DNA of 64,000 bases from JAFEDN01 sp963818985 (lineage in GTDB: Bacteria; Pseudomonadota; Gammaproteobacteria; Coxiellales; Coxiellaceae): contig CAWFUJ010000007.1 of assembly GCA_963818985.1 (NCBI GenBank), positions 62,001 to 126,000 on the forward strand, in the 5' to 3' direction. Of this stretch, positions 27,370 through 35,161 are shown one piece after another. A model generated the notes under the pieces. The model saw nothing but the letters and a program-made list of their open reading frames with translations, ran no database searches and was not told the origin of the DNA. Positions within the stretch are counted from its first letter, which is position 1. Each line of letters begins with the position of its first letter. The position numbers were made by a program, and so were the translations under genes.

Positions 27370-28073
27370 TTACAACCAAATGGGTAGCAAATTTTCGCTG
27401 CGTTTTATGAGAGCATGGTGACATCGCCAATTTTCATCAAATCGAGTGACTTGTTTCCAAAATTTTGATGAATGATTTAGATGAACTGTATGACATAATT
27501 CATGGATTAAAACATGTCGCACCAGTTCAGGTTTTAAAAATATTAATTTATAGTTGAGACTGATGGCTCCGCGCGAAGAACAACTTCCCCAACGGGTTTT
27601 TTGACTGCGAATAGTGAGGCTTTTAAAGGGTAAATTTAATTCCAGACTGAGCGCTTGTAGAATAGGTGGTAAAACATGCTGGGCTTTTTCCCGTAACCAA
27701 CCTGTCAAGGCCCGGCGACATGCGGAAATATTTTCGAGATCCCCAGAAGAGCCAATTCATTGTTTGGGCGTACAATAATTTGAGGTGTATTAGAGCTAGA
27801 TACGTAATAAATCTTCCATTCCTCAGCGCATGATAACAAATGAAACTGCTGTGGTAATAACTCCTTATTTTTATCAACCTGCTGAATGTTAGCCAAATGC
27901 TTTTCAATCCACTGCCGCTTTTCTTGTAAAATATTTGGTATTTCTTGTAATTTAAAGCGCATGGGTAAAATCAATTCCAACCCAGCATGTGCTGAGATTT
28001 TCAGATTTACACGTCGTGCGCGTAAACTGCGTTTGATCGAATAAGTTGGCGGCCACATATTAAACCGATACAC
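27370..28073 (-). pseudogene. YgjP-like metal-dependent hydrolase (DUF45), frameshifted
   Basis: The N-terminal part (28073 or ATG 28058) reads YSIKRSLRARRVNLKISAHA and LQEKRQWIEKHL, as in YgjP-like SprT/M48-fold proteins. The C-terminal part holds RSQKTRWGSCSSRGAISLNY and the zinc motif HELCHTVHLNHS (HExxH-like with Leu-Cys). They are in different frames, joined near 27705-27740 by a shift that needs one extra base (ENISACRRALTGWLREKAQ follows in the second frame). All catalytic residues survive. It overlaps the next gene upstream by about 14 bases if started at 28073, or abuts it from 28058. Confidence 0.82.
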
Positions 28074-28764
28074 TCGTATTTAACTTAGTAAAATTATCTA
28101 AAAAAAGCCACATATTTTGGTTGATAGGAAGATAAGAAAATTGCAATAGTTCTTGTCTACTTTGGATATATCGACCCGATCCAAGATCGCCTGGTTGAGA
28201 GCCAAGCATCTCACGGAGATTTTCCTCCGTTAATTCAAAATGACACTGTAAACCATACACTTGCGGTTTAAAACAAATAATTTGACGAGGACAACCGCGA
28301 CTGGTGGCCAATACAGTCGCTCCGTCAGGCAAGCCTGGCATATCACTATGCCAATGGGCGACAGCGAATTGATCGGGGAAATGGCGAGTTATTGGGTCTG
28401 CATGTCCAGAATCAGTTAAATTCACAGGGAAAATGCCAATTTCTTTTTCCGGGCTAGGCTCCGTTTTTGCTCCCAAACTTTCAGCAATTAATTGGGCACC
28501 TAAACAAATTCCTAAAACCATTTTATTTAAATCTATAGATTGTTGTATTAAAGATAATTCATCGCGCAAATAAGGATATTTATGGATTTGTTTGAGGTCT
28601 TGCGGGCCACCCATTATGATCAGCCAATCATAGGTGTTGGGATTCGGCAATTGATCACCGCGATACGGATGACTGACAGATAAACTAAAATCTTTCCTAT
28701 CTAACCAAGTTTGAATAGCCCCTAATCCTTCAAAGGCAGCATGGATAATAGCATGAACCCGCAT
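28060..28764 (-). CDS. class I glutamine amidotransferase-like protein
   Basis: A 234-residue protein with the amidotransferase triad: the Cys nucleophile in VLGICLGAQLIAESLG (near residue 86), the His and Glu in GLQCHFELTEE (near residue 175). The N-terminus HAAFEGLGAIQTWLDRKDFS and the WLIIMGGPQDLKQI block are those of the GMP synthase-like stand-alone group (YfeJ type), whose partner and product are mostly unknown. It heads a two-gene leftward unit with the broken ygjP-like gene. Confidence 0.85.
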   Translation of the reverse strand: MRVHAIIHAAFEGLGAIQTWLDRKDFSLSVSHPYRGDQLPNPNTYDWLIIMGGPQDLKQIHKYPYLRDELSLIQQSIDLNKMVLGICLGAQLIAESLGAKTEPSPEKEIGIFPVNLTDSGHADPITRHFPDQFAVAHWHSDMPGLPDGATVLATSRGCPRQIICFKPQVYGLQCHFELTEENLREMLGSQPGDLGSGRYIQSRQELLQFSYLPINQNMWLFLDNFTKLNTSVSV

Positions 28765-28827
28765 GATTACCTCTACTATAAATGAAAAAACTGCAGGATA
28801 TCCCCGTATGACAGATTGTGCAAGATA

Positions 28828-31800
28828 TTATTTTTTACTGGCACCCAGACGAGTCGAATTAACTTGCTTAGGAGGTTGATTTTTTGAAGTTTTACGATGT
28901 CGATAAAGTCCATATCCGACTATAGCGCTCAGGCCCATCAATCCCAACGTGTTAGTCGAACGAGAAGAAAGCGGCTGACTACTCGACTTAAACCACCATG
29001 CCATGGCGACCATAGCGCCCGCAGAAACTCCACATAATGCAATCCATATTTTAGAGTTATGCGAAGTTATTTTTGCTGGAAAAGGCAAGGGTTCGGCTAA
29101 ATTATAATACTCAACAAGCTTTCGGGTTTCAATATCATTCCAGTACTGCTTTTTAACTGCTTCTTGTATAAAAGGCTCAAAAGATTCAAGTCTAAAAATA
29201 TAAACAAATATTTTCCCGGTGTGATTGGGATCTAGATCGTATATGATGTCAAAACAATCTAGTTGAAAACCTTGCTTTAATTTTGGCGCTTTCAATTTAA
29301 AATAATTGTGTAAATACATGAATACGCATTCAATAAATCCTCCAGAACCTCGCGAGAGCGGACTCGTATCACCACAAAGCACTGATAAATGACCGACTCT
29401 TTCGTAAAATAATAATGGATTTGTATGAATCGTAGTTAAATCCATATTAAGAATTGTTCTAAACACCATCTCGCAATTTTTCCAGGTTTGCCAGGGTTTA
29501 AGAGCTCCATGCAAAATTTGCCATCCTCGATGATTACCAAATTTAACACTATTAATAATGGGTGGTGAAATTTTTAGCTCGGGACAAAGAATATGATAGC
29601 CTTCCGTATCAAAGTTTATAAATTTATTCTCCCCTATTTCACGTCTTTGATTTATCTTCTCGATGAACGGAACCATCGAGCTATAACGATTATTAAACGT
29701 TGGTGTCAGCAAGTTTGCATCACGTGCTGAAAAAAATTCTTCAGTACTTTTGACATAGTCTTTACTCAAACGTTGTTGTGCTTCTTGATAGCGAAAGTTT
29801 GCAAAAGCAAATAATATGAGTCGTAAAGAAAGTGAATCTGCTTCATTTTTAAAATCATCAGGTAATGGAAAAATTGAGTCTATATCTCTTAAATAAATAG
29901 GTATATTTAATTCTTCAATTGTCCGGCAATGTTTAAATTTTTCAAATATTTGGTTATTAAACTTATGCTTTGCCATGGCTAGCGCCATATCTTGTTTTAA
30001 AATAGCTATCGGATCGAAAGAAAAAAGTTGACTAAATTTTTCTTCAACTGCGGTCTTTAATTGAATACTGATACTAGATAATTTAATCGAGGAGATCGGT
30101 CTTAGATCTTGAAAAGAGTCATGAACATCCAAACCTGAAAAATTCAACGTCTCAGGAAATAGAATAAGTTGGGTATCGCCAAAATTATTAAATCCATATA
30201 ACCAAGTTTTAATCCCGGCACGAATAATCATAGGAATATAGTGACGGTGGGTTTTATCTAAAAATGATTTTTCTACTGCTTTTTCATCAAGAAACACTAA
30301 ATGATATAAAACTTCTGTGTACTTATAATTGATCTCTCTTAAGTCTAATTGATAAACATAAAAGGGGACATTTCTCATACATATTTCGGAATTTTCCTGA
30401 GCATTCGCCACCGTTTCTACAAAGATAGGCGCCAATTCCGAAAATTCTCTTTTTATTTTATTCAAAAATATCTCACAGACAGTCGAAACATCTTGAGTTT
30501 CTCTCGTAAAGCGATAAGCTAAGCATACCTTTAGCTTGATATCATTACAGATTTCCTCTAATGAATAAAGTTGCTGATTGCGCAGTAAATCAAAAACATT
30601 TTTGAAATAAAACAGTGGATTTTCTGGCATTAGTTTATTAATAACGCCAATATTTCCTAATTGACATGCACGATTTGCTAACTCTTCAACTTGGGGTGAA
30701 GTCAATTTTACCTCTGATAAAAGATAATTAATCGAACGATCAGCATAATTCTCCAAAGCAACACGTAAATGATAAAACTCAATTTCCCAGCCTGATTGCT
30801 GAAAAATTTTCATTGTTTCTATTTTCTCACGAGAAACCGCATGATCAAACAAGGAAACGCTTCCATCATAATTTCTAATCTCAAAAGGTAAATCACCGAT
30901 CTTTATTTTTTTGAAATATGCAAGTGAGGATGGAATACTTTGTAATAAAGTAGCAATCACCTCAGCCCGGTTGAAGACTACCAAACAATAAAGAGTTGCA
31001 TTTAAACAAGGAATTTTCTGCTGTGATAATTCTGAAAACCCATGAAAATTTTTATGGTCAATTAAATCAAGAAAAGAAATCAATTGATAATTTTCCTGTT
31101 TATAAATATTTTCGAATGCTACAATGAGCTGATCTGCAATTCGCTCATCTTCAGTTTTTATCGCATTTCTAATAAATTTGGCCTGATTTGGAAACTGAAC
31201 AGCCACATAATCTTCAAAGTAAGCACAAAGTTCATCAACCTTTTTCCTTCCTGAACAGCTATAAGCCTTTGATATCAAGGTAGAAATTTTTTTAGAGATA
31301 TTTTCAAAATCTAAATTATTAGAATTATTCAAAGCTGCAAGAATTTCCTCAAAATAAAAAAAAGGTTTATCGGGTAATAATTTGCGTATAACATAAATAT
31401 TTCCATATTGACGCGCCAAAATTGCCAAATTATCTGATTGTTGGGGATTCAATTTGATTTCTTTAACCAGATAATCAAATATATTATCCACCGCCTTATT
31501 TTTTATGGCAAATTCAAAGTCTTCTACCTGTAAGAAGGATTCTGATTCATGGAGTATTTTCAATATATTCACTCGGTTATTAACCATAACAAAGTGCTTA
31601 AAGTGAGAGCCTTGAAATGTTAAACTTTTAATATATGGCAAGACCAATGAATTTTTTCGGAGCAAAAAAACAAATTCTTTCGACTTGTTAAACTCGATCA
31701 TATAAAAAAGAGTTTGATTTAAATTGTTAGGATTGGAGAGACATAGAAACTCTGGCAAATTTAAATGATCAAATAAACTAACTGGTCTCGGGGTGGTTAT

Positions 31801-31926
31801 ATAATTTTCTTGAAAAGTAGCAGCTATTTGCTCAAAAACATTTTTTTCTTGCTGCTGAGATTTATTTTCAGTATATTCTTTATTGGCCGGCGGAACATTA
31901 TTTAGACCCTTTTCTTCTTTAATCAT
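28828..31926 (-). CDS. 1032-residue protein with internal duplication and C-terminal membrane segments; candidate effector
   Basis: No family recognised. The N-terminal half contains two related blocks of roughly 230 residues: block 1 has NPQQSDNLAILARQYGNIYV, then IRKLLPDKPFFYFEEIL; block 2 has TSPQVEELANRACQLGNIGV, then INKLMPENPLFYFKNVF. Both start with SLFDHLN- or FLDLIDH-like segments and have the helix-pair look of degenerate ankyrin-type repeats. The C-terminal half is not repeated. Two hydrophobic stretches near residues 965-1010 (WIALCGVSAGAMVAMAWWF and LGLMGLSAIVGYGLY) are followed by a basic Ser/Thr-rich tail, STRLGASKK. Size, repeats and the polar tail fit a Dot/Icm effector, but I see no PmrA-type box in front. 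Confidence 0.6.
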   Translation of the reverse strand: MIKEEKGLNNVPPANKEYTENKSQQQEKNVFEQIAATFQENYITTPRPVSLFDHLNLPEFLCLSNPNNLNQTLFYMIEFNKSKEFVFLLRKNSLVLPYIKSLTFQGSHFKHFVMVNNRVNILKILHESESFLQVEDFEFAIKNKAVDNIFDYLVKEIKLNPQQSDNLAILARQYGNIYVIRKLLPDKPFFYFEEILAALNNSNNLDFENISKKISTLISKAYSCSGRKKVDELCAYFEDYVAVQFPNQAKFIRNAIKTEDERIADQLIVAFENIYKQENYQLISFLDLIDHKNFHGFSELSQQKIPCLNATLYCLVVFNRAEVIATLLQSIPSSLAYFKKIKIGDLPFEIRNYDGSVSLFDHAVSREKIETMKIFQQSGWEIEFYHLRVALENYADRSINYLLSEVKLTSPQVEELANRACQLGNIGVINKLMPENPLFYFKNVFDLLRNQQLYSLEEICNDIKLKVCLAYRFTRETQDVSTVCEIFLNKIKREFSELAPIFVETVANAQENSEICMRNVPFYVYQLDLREINYKYTEVLYHLVFLDEKAVEKSFLDKTHRHYIPMIIRAGIKTWLYGFNNFGDTQLILFPETLNFSGLDVHDSFQDLRPISSIKLSSISIQLKTAVEEKFSQLFSFDPIAILKQDMALAMAKHKFNNQIFEKFKHCRTIEELNIPIYLRDIDSIFPLPDDFKNEADSLSLRLILFAFANFRYQEAQQRLSKDYVKSTEEFFSARDANLLTPTFNNRYSSMVPFIEKINQRREIGENKFINFDTEGYHILCPELKISPPIINSVKFGNHRGWQILHGALKPWQTWKNCEMVFRTILNMDLTTIHTNPLLFYERVGHLSVLCGDTSPLSRGSGGFIECVFMYLHNYFKLKAPKLKQGFQLDCFDIIYDLDPNHTGKIFVYIFRLESFEPFIQEAVKKQYWNDIETRKLVEYYNLAEPLPFPAKITSHNSKIWIALCGVSAGAMVAMAWWFKSSSQPLSSRSTNTLGLMGLSAIVGYGLYRHRKTSKNQPPKQVNSTRLGASKK

Positions 31927-32014
31927 ATCATATTACCCACTTACTTAAACTATTAATATCTTAAATCTAGCATGAAGAATAGTCAATAAATTATACATGT
32001 ACAATTCCGAGATA

Positions 32015-32057
32015 GGGGTCAAGTCCTGAATTGTGACACAATTCAGGACTTGACCCC
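32015..32057. repeat. 43-bp perfect palindrome
   Basis: Arms of 20 bases (GGGGTCAAGTCCTGAATTGT and its exact complement) flank the three bases GAC. A further GGACCCCTTGCA follows. It lies upstream of epmB. Such GTCAAGTCCTGAATTGTG palindromes resemble REP-type elements mobilised by RAYT transposases, but none is present in this window. Confidence 0.85.
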
Positions 32058-32123
32058 TTGCATGGACCCCTTGCATCCTTGCACCCTCTTGCAAATTGGT
32101 GATTTTTCTGCCAGCATTTACAA

Positions 32124-33113
32124 ATGTATGATTTAACTGAAGATTGGCAACAAGCGTTGGCAAATGCCGTGACTGATCCACAAGAACTTTGTCGAGAATT
32201 GGCGCTGGATCAACAGCAATTTGCTGCGCTAATTGAACAATCTATACCGTTTAATTTGCGTGTGCCTCGCAGTTTTGTCGCACGTATGCAAAAGGGTCAT
32301 ATTGACGATCCATTATTGTTACAAATCCTGCCCTTGAGGAAGGAACTTGAGATCAAACCCGGCTTTGGTCACGATCCCATTCTAGAACAGAATGTCAATC
32401 CAATCCCAGGTTTGTTGCATAAATATCATGGTCGAGTTTTATTGGTCGCGACCGGTGCTTGCGCAGTGCATTGCCGCTATTGCTTCCGCCGCGATTTTCC
32501 ATATGAAAAAAATGTCTTGGGAACCTCCGGTTTGCAAAAAGTATTGGATTATATTAGCTTCGATAAGTCTATAGAAGAAGTCATTTTAAGTGGCGGAGAT
32601 CCGCTCATTATTAAAGATAATGTGTTATCTAATCTCTTAAAATCTTTATCCGCAATTAAACATGTAAAAATACTGCGGATTCACAGCCGATTACCAATTG
32701 TTTTGCCAGAAAGAATAACATCAAACCTACTTACAATTTTAAATAGCACTCGACTACAATCGGTGATGATCATCCATTGTAATCATCCACAAGAAATAAA
32801 TGATCATGTAAGTGACGTATTGAAAGCCATACGAAATGCTGGCATTACTTTAATGAATCAATCGGTTTTATTAAGAGGTATAAACGATAAGAAAGAAATC
32901 CTGATTGAATTAAGTCATCGATTATTTAATGCAGGAGTATTACCTTATTATTTACATCTATTAGACCCCGTACAAGGCACTGCCCATTTTGCAGTGAGTG
33001 TTGACGAAGGCAAACAATTGCTGAAACAAATACGAGACCAGCTTCCTGGATATTTGGTGCCGAGATTAGTGCAGGAAATAGCCGGAGAAAAAGCTAAAGT
33101 AAATTTAATTTGA
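32124..33113 (+). CDS. epmB: EF-P (R)-beta-lysylation protein EpmB (lysine 2,3-aminomutase-like)
   Basis: EpmB (YjeK) converts L-alpha-lysine to (R)-beta-lysine, which EpmA attaches to elongation factor P to relieve ribosome stalling at polyproline. The 329-residue protein has the radical SAM triad CAVHCRYC (C-x3-C-x2-C) followed by FRRDFPYE, then EVILSGGDPL for SAM binding, and the PLP-lysine region near the C-terminus (YYLHLLDPVQGTAHF). It is shorter than clostridial lysine 2,3-aminomutase, as EpmB is. The efp and epmA genes are not in the window. The 43-bp palindrome lies about 67 bases upstream. Confidence 0.93.
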   Translation: MYDLTEDWQQALANAVTDPQELCRELALDQQQFAALIEQSIPFNLRVPRSFVARMQKGHIDDPLLLQILPLRKELEIKPGFGHDPILEQNVNPIPGLLHKYHGRVLLVATGACAVHCRYCFRRDFPYEKNVLGTSGLQKVLDYISFDKSIEEVILSGGDPLIIKDNVLSNLLKSLSAIKHVKILRIHSRLPIVLPERITSNLLTILNSTRLQSVMIIHCNHPQEINDHVSDVLKAIRNAGITLMNQSVLLRGINDKKEILIELSHRLFNAGVLPYYLHLLDPVQGTAHFAVSVDEGKQLLKQIRDQLPGYLVPRLVQEIAGEKAKVNLI

Positions 33114-33118
33114 CTTGA

Positions 33119-33232
33119 GAAAGTTACATAAAGTACAAAAAAAATTCCAGCCTATTAGAAACCACTGGGCGCCAAGTAGCTAATATACTTGATGTTTCGC
33201 ACACAGTTATAAAAGCACAAAAAATATGTTAA
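33119..33232 (+). pseudogene. remnant of a helix-turn-helix protein
   Basis: Directly after epmB, a frame of 37 codons without its own start reads SLLETTGRQVANILDVSHTV followed by IKAQKIC and a stop. The GRQVANILDVSHTVIKA part has the shape of a helix-turn-helix such as those in ParB-like or transposase N-termini. It is too short to be a gene and is best read as a relic; the family cannot be fixed from 37 residues. Confidence 0.35.
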
Positions 33233-33324
33233 ATTATAATCCTTCAAGATTGGAAAGCCCTGTTAATTGATGACTAAAATTGATATTACTTCAAATTTAG
33301 GGAAGCCATTCTTGAAATTAATTA

Positions 33325-34326
33325 ATGAGAGAAAGTTTTGTGAAGAAAATAAAGTATTTTTTAACTATACTTCTAGTATTTATTAGCTTTGTTAGCAATG
33401 CTTCACCAGACATTTATCTTTTTTTGGGAAGGGCGCCCGCAAGCTCATATAAATCCTTATTGCAAAATCCCCATATTAGAGGCGCACAAATTATCTATTA
33501 CTGGAAAACTTTAGAACCCAAAGAAAACGTTTATAATTTTGATCTCGTCAATGCTGATTTGAAATTCCTCCAGTCCATCCATAAGGAACTGTTTATACAA
33601 ATTCAAGATAGGTCTTTCGATCCTAAAATTATTCCTGTGCCGGATTATTTGTTGAATAAAAAATATAATAATGGTGTAGCGGAACAAATAGATTTTCCTG
33701 GCGAAGGACAACCGTTATCGGCAGGATGGGTAGCAAAGCAATGGGAGCCTAATGTTCAAGAACGATTTCAAAAACTACTAAAGGCCCTCGGTCAGCAGTT
33801 TGATGGAAAAATTAATGGGATTAATTTACCTGAAACTGCCATTGATCTTACAAAAAAGGAACAATCTGCATTTGATTGTAATCATTATTTCGATTCGGTT
33901 CTTGGCAATTTGCAGACATTGCGCCTGGCATTTAAGAATAGCGATGTTGTTCAATACGTTAATTTTATTCCTTGTGAGTGGAATGATGATCACCATCACA
34001 TGAGTAGATTGTTTAATTTTGCCAAAGAAAATAATATTGGACTGGGAGGCCCTGATGCTATCCCATATCGCCGCAGTCAAATGAAAAATAGTTATCCTTT
34101 TTTCAATGAAAACCAGGGAAAGTTACTCGTTGCTTTCGCGGTACAAGAGCCTGATTATACTTATAGGAATTCTAAGACCGGGAAACGTTTTACAGTTGAG
34201 GAATTATATAATTTTGCAACCACCTACTTAGGTGCAAGCATTTTATTTTGGAATATTCAAGAACCTCAGTTGAGCCAAGATTTTTTCCCATTTTTAAATA
34301 GAGTTTATAATAAAAAACAAAATTAG
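33325..34326 (+). CDS. secreted TIM-barrel, glycoside-hydrolase-like protein
   Basis: A 333-residue protein with a signal peptide (KIKYFLTILLVFISFVSNAS) and a sequence that reads like a (beta/alpha)8 glycosidase: GAQIIYYWKTLEPKENVYNF near the N-terminus is the pattern in which a polypeptide wraps a substrate-binding strand (compare GH42 and GH5-like proteins), and GKINGINLPETAIDL places a Glu where a catalytic acid is common. ILFWNIQEPQLSQDF lies near the end. The exact family is unclear. The start may be the GTG at 33340 rather than ATG 33325; both precede the signal peptide. Upstream lies only a helix-turn-helix relic. Confidence 0.6.
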   Translation: MRESFVKKIKYFLTILLVFISFVSNASPDIYLFLGRAPASSYKSLLQNPHIRGAQIIYYWKTLEPKENVYNFDLVNADLKFLQSIHKELFIQIQDRSFDPKIIPVPDYLLNKKYNNGVAEQIDFPGEGQPLSAGWVAKQWEPNVQERFQKLLKALGQQFDGKINGINLPETAIDLTKKEQSAFDCNHYFDSVLGNLQTLRLAFKNSDVVQYVNFIPCEWNDDHHHMSRLFNFAKENNIGLGGPDAIPYRRSQMKNSYPFFNENQGKLLVAFAVQEPDYTYRNSKTGKRFTVEELYNFATTYLGASILFWNIQEPQLSQDFFPFLNRVYNKKQN

Positions 34327-34355
34327 CTTTAAAATGTTATCTCTCATTTCATACT

Positions 34356-34581
34356 TTACAGATTGTAAGGAATATTCAATTTATTTAAATCTATTTGTAA
34401 AGATTCCAAACTTCTTAAAATAAATTCTACTTTACATGCGGCAGTTCGAGGTTCTTTTTAAAAATTGGTGATTCAATATATAAACTGCAACAATTCCATC
34501 CTGACATCGTTGATTTGCATAGTATAATGCTTTGTTATCGTGAATTCGAAGATCTTCTCTAAGCCAAACAATGCCATACAT
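34356..34581 (-). pseudogene. N-terminal remnant of DNA photolyase
   Basis: From the ATG at 34581 the minus strand reads MYGIVWLREDLRIHDNKALY, then YANQRCQDGIVAVYIL, the N-terminus of the cryptochrome/photolyase family (compare the usual W-F-R-x-D-L-R-x-x-D-N). After a stop, another frame continues with CKVEFILRSLESLQIDLNKL and NIPYNL, which is the next part of the same domain, before a stop at 34356. Only about 75 of some 470 codons remain, with at least one frameshift; the gene is truncated by unrelated sequence. It lies four bases before the PH-domain gene. Confidence 0.75.
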
Positions 34582-34584
34582 GAT

Positions 34585-35097
34585 TTATTTCTTTTGTGCA
34601 GAAGGATGTACGTCCAAATCAATTTGCTGTTGAGCGATCTTTCTTAATGTCAACGGCGCAGGTATATAAAAAAATGGATCTTGGGTCCCACCTGTACCGA
34701 CCACACGGATGGTACCATAATTTAAAATTCGACCTGGAATACTTTGATCGACATAAATAGCTTCAACTTTATCTAAAAATAATTCTAACGAATTGCGTCG
34801 AATCCAACCGGTTTTAATGAGCACGCGCTTATTGGTGACACCATATTCCGAAGTTTGATAACGAATAAAAGCATCTATTCCAGCGAGGATTGCTGCACCT
34901 AAACAGATCATGACCATCAATGAAGATAAAGTCCAGGGCAAATACGGCAAATTTAATGGAAACAATCTTTTGCCGATCACAGTTAATACCATAGCCACCA
35001 ACAGCAGAACAACCGGCATAGCAAATACAATCCAATGCATACGAGTCATATAAACAATTTTTTCATTCGTGAGCAAACTACTTTGAATATAAGTCAT
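34585..35097 (-). CDS. membrane protein with bacterial PH domain (bPH2/YdbS-like)
   Basis: A 170-residue protein. Two membrane segments near residues 22-45 and 57-80 are followed by a DUF304/bPH2 domain: YGVTNKRVLIKTGWIRRNSL, then ELFLDKVEAIYVDQSIPGRI, and the strand GTIRVVGTGGTQDPFFYIP. This order is typical of short YdbS-like proteins. Their role is unknown, probably membrane-associated. It is preceded by TTTTTTTT and lies downstream of the frameshifted parC. Confidence 0.85.
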   Translation of the reverse strand: MTYIQSSLLTNEKIVYMTRMHWIVFAMPVVLLLVAMVLTVIGKRLFPLNLPYLPWTLSSLMVMICLGAAILAGIDAFIRYQTSEYGVTNKRVLIKTGWIRRNSLELFLDKVEAIYVDQSIPGRILNYGTIRVVGTGGTQDPFFYIPAPLTLRKIAQQQIDLDVHPSAQKK

Positions 35098-35161
35098 GAT
35101 TTTTTTTTCCTAATATTGATTCTATCCTAGAAAGTTCCCTTTAGCGGGAGCTTCTGAATAT

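Noticed and set aside
31927..31980. PmrA-type box before the 1032-residue protein gene
   Set aside because: TTAA motifs are present but spaced by 8 and 16 bases, not 11, so they do not form the box.
31945..32181. 78-codon minus-strand frame over the 43-bp palindrome
   Set aside because: It overlaps the epmB start and is partly coded by the palindrome; no family features.
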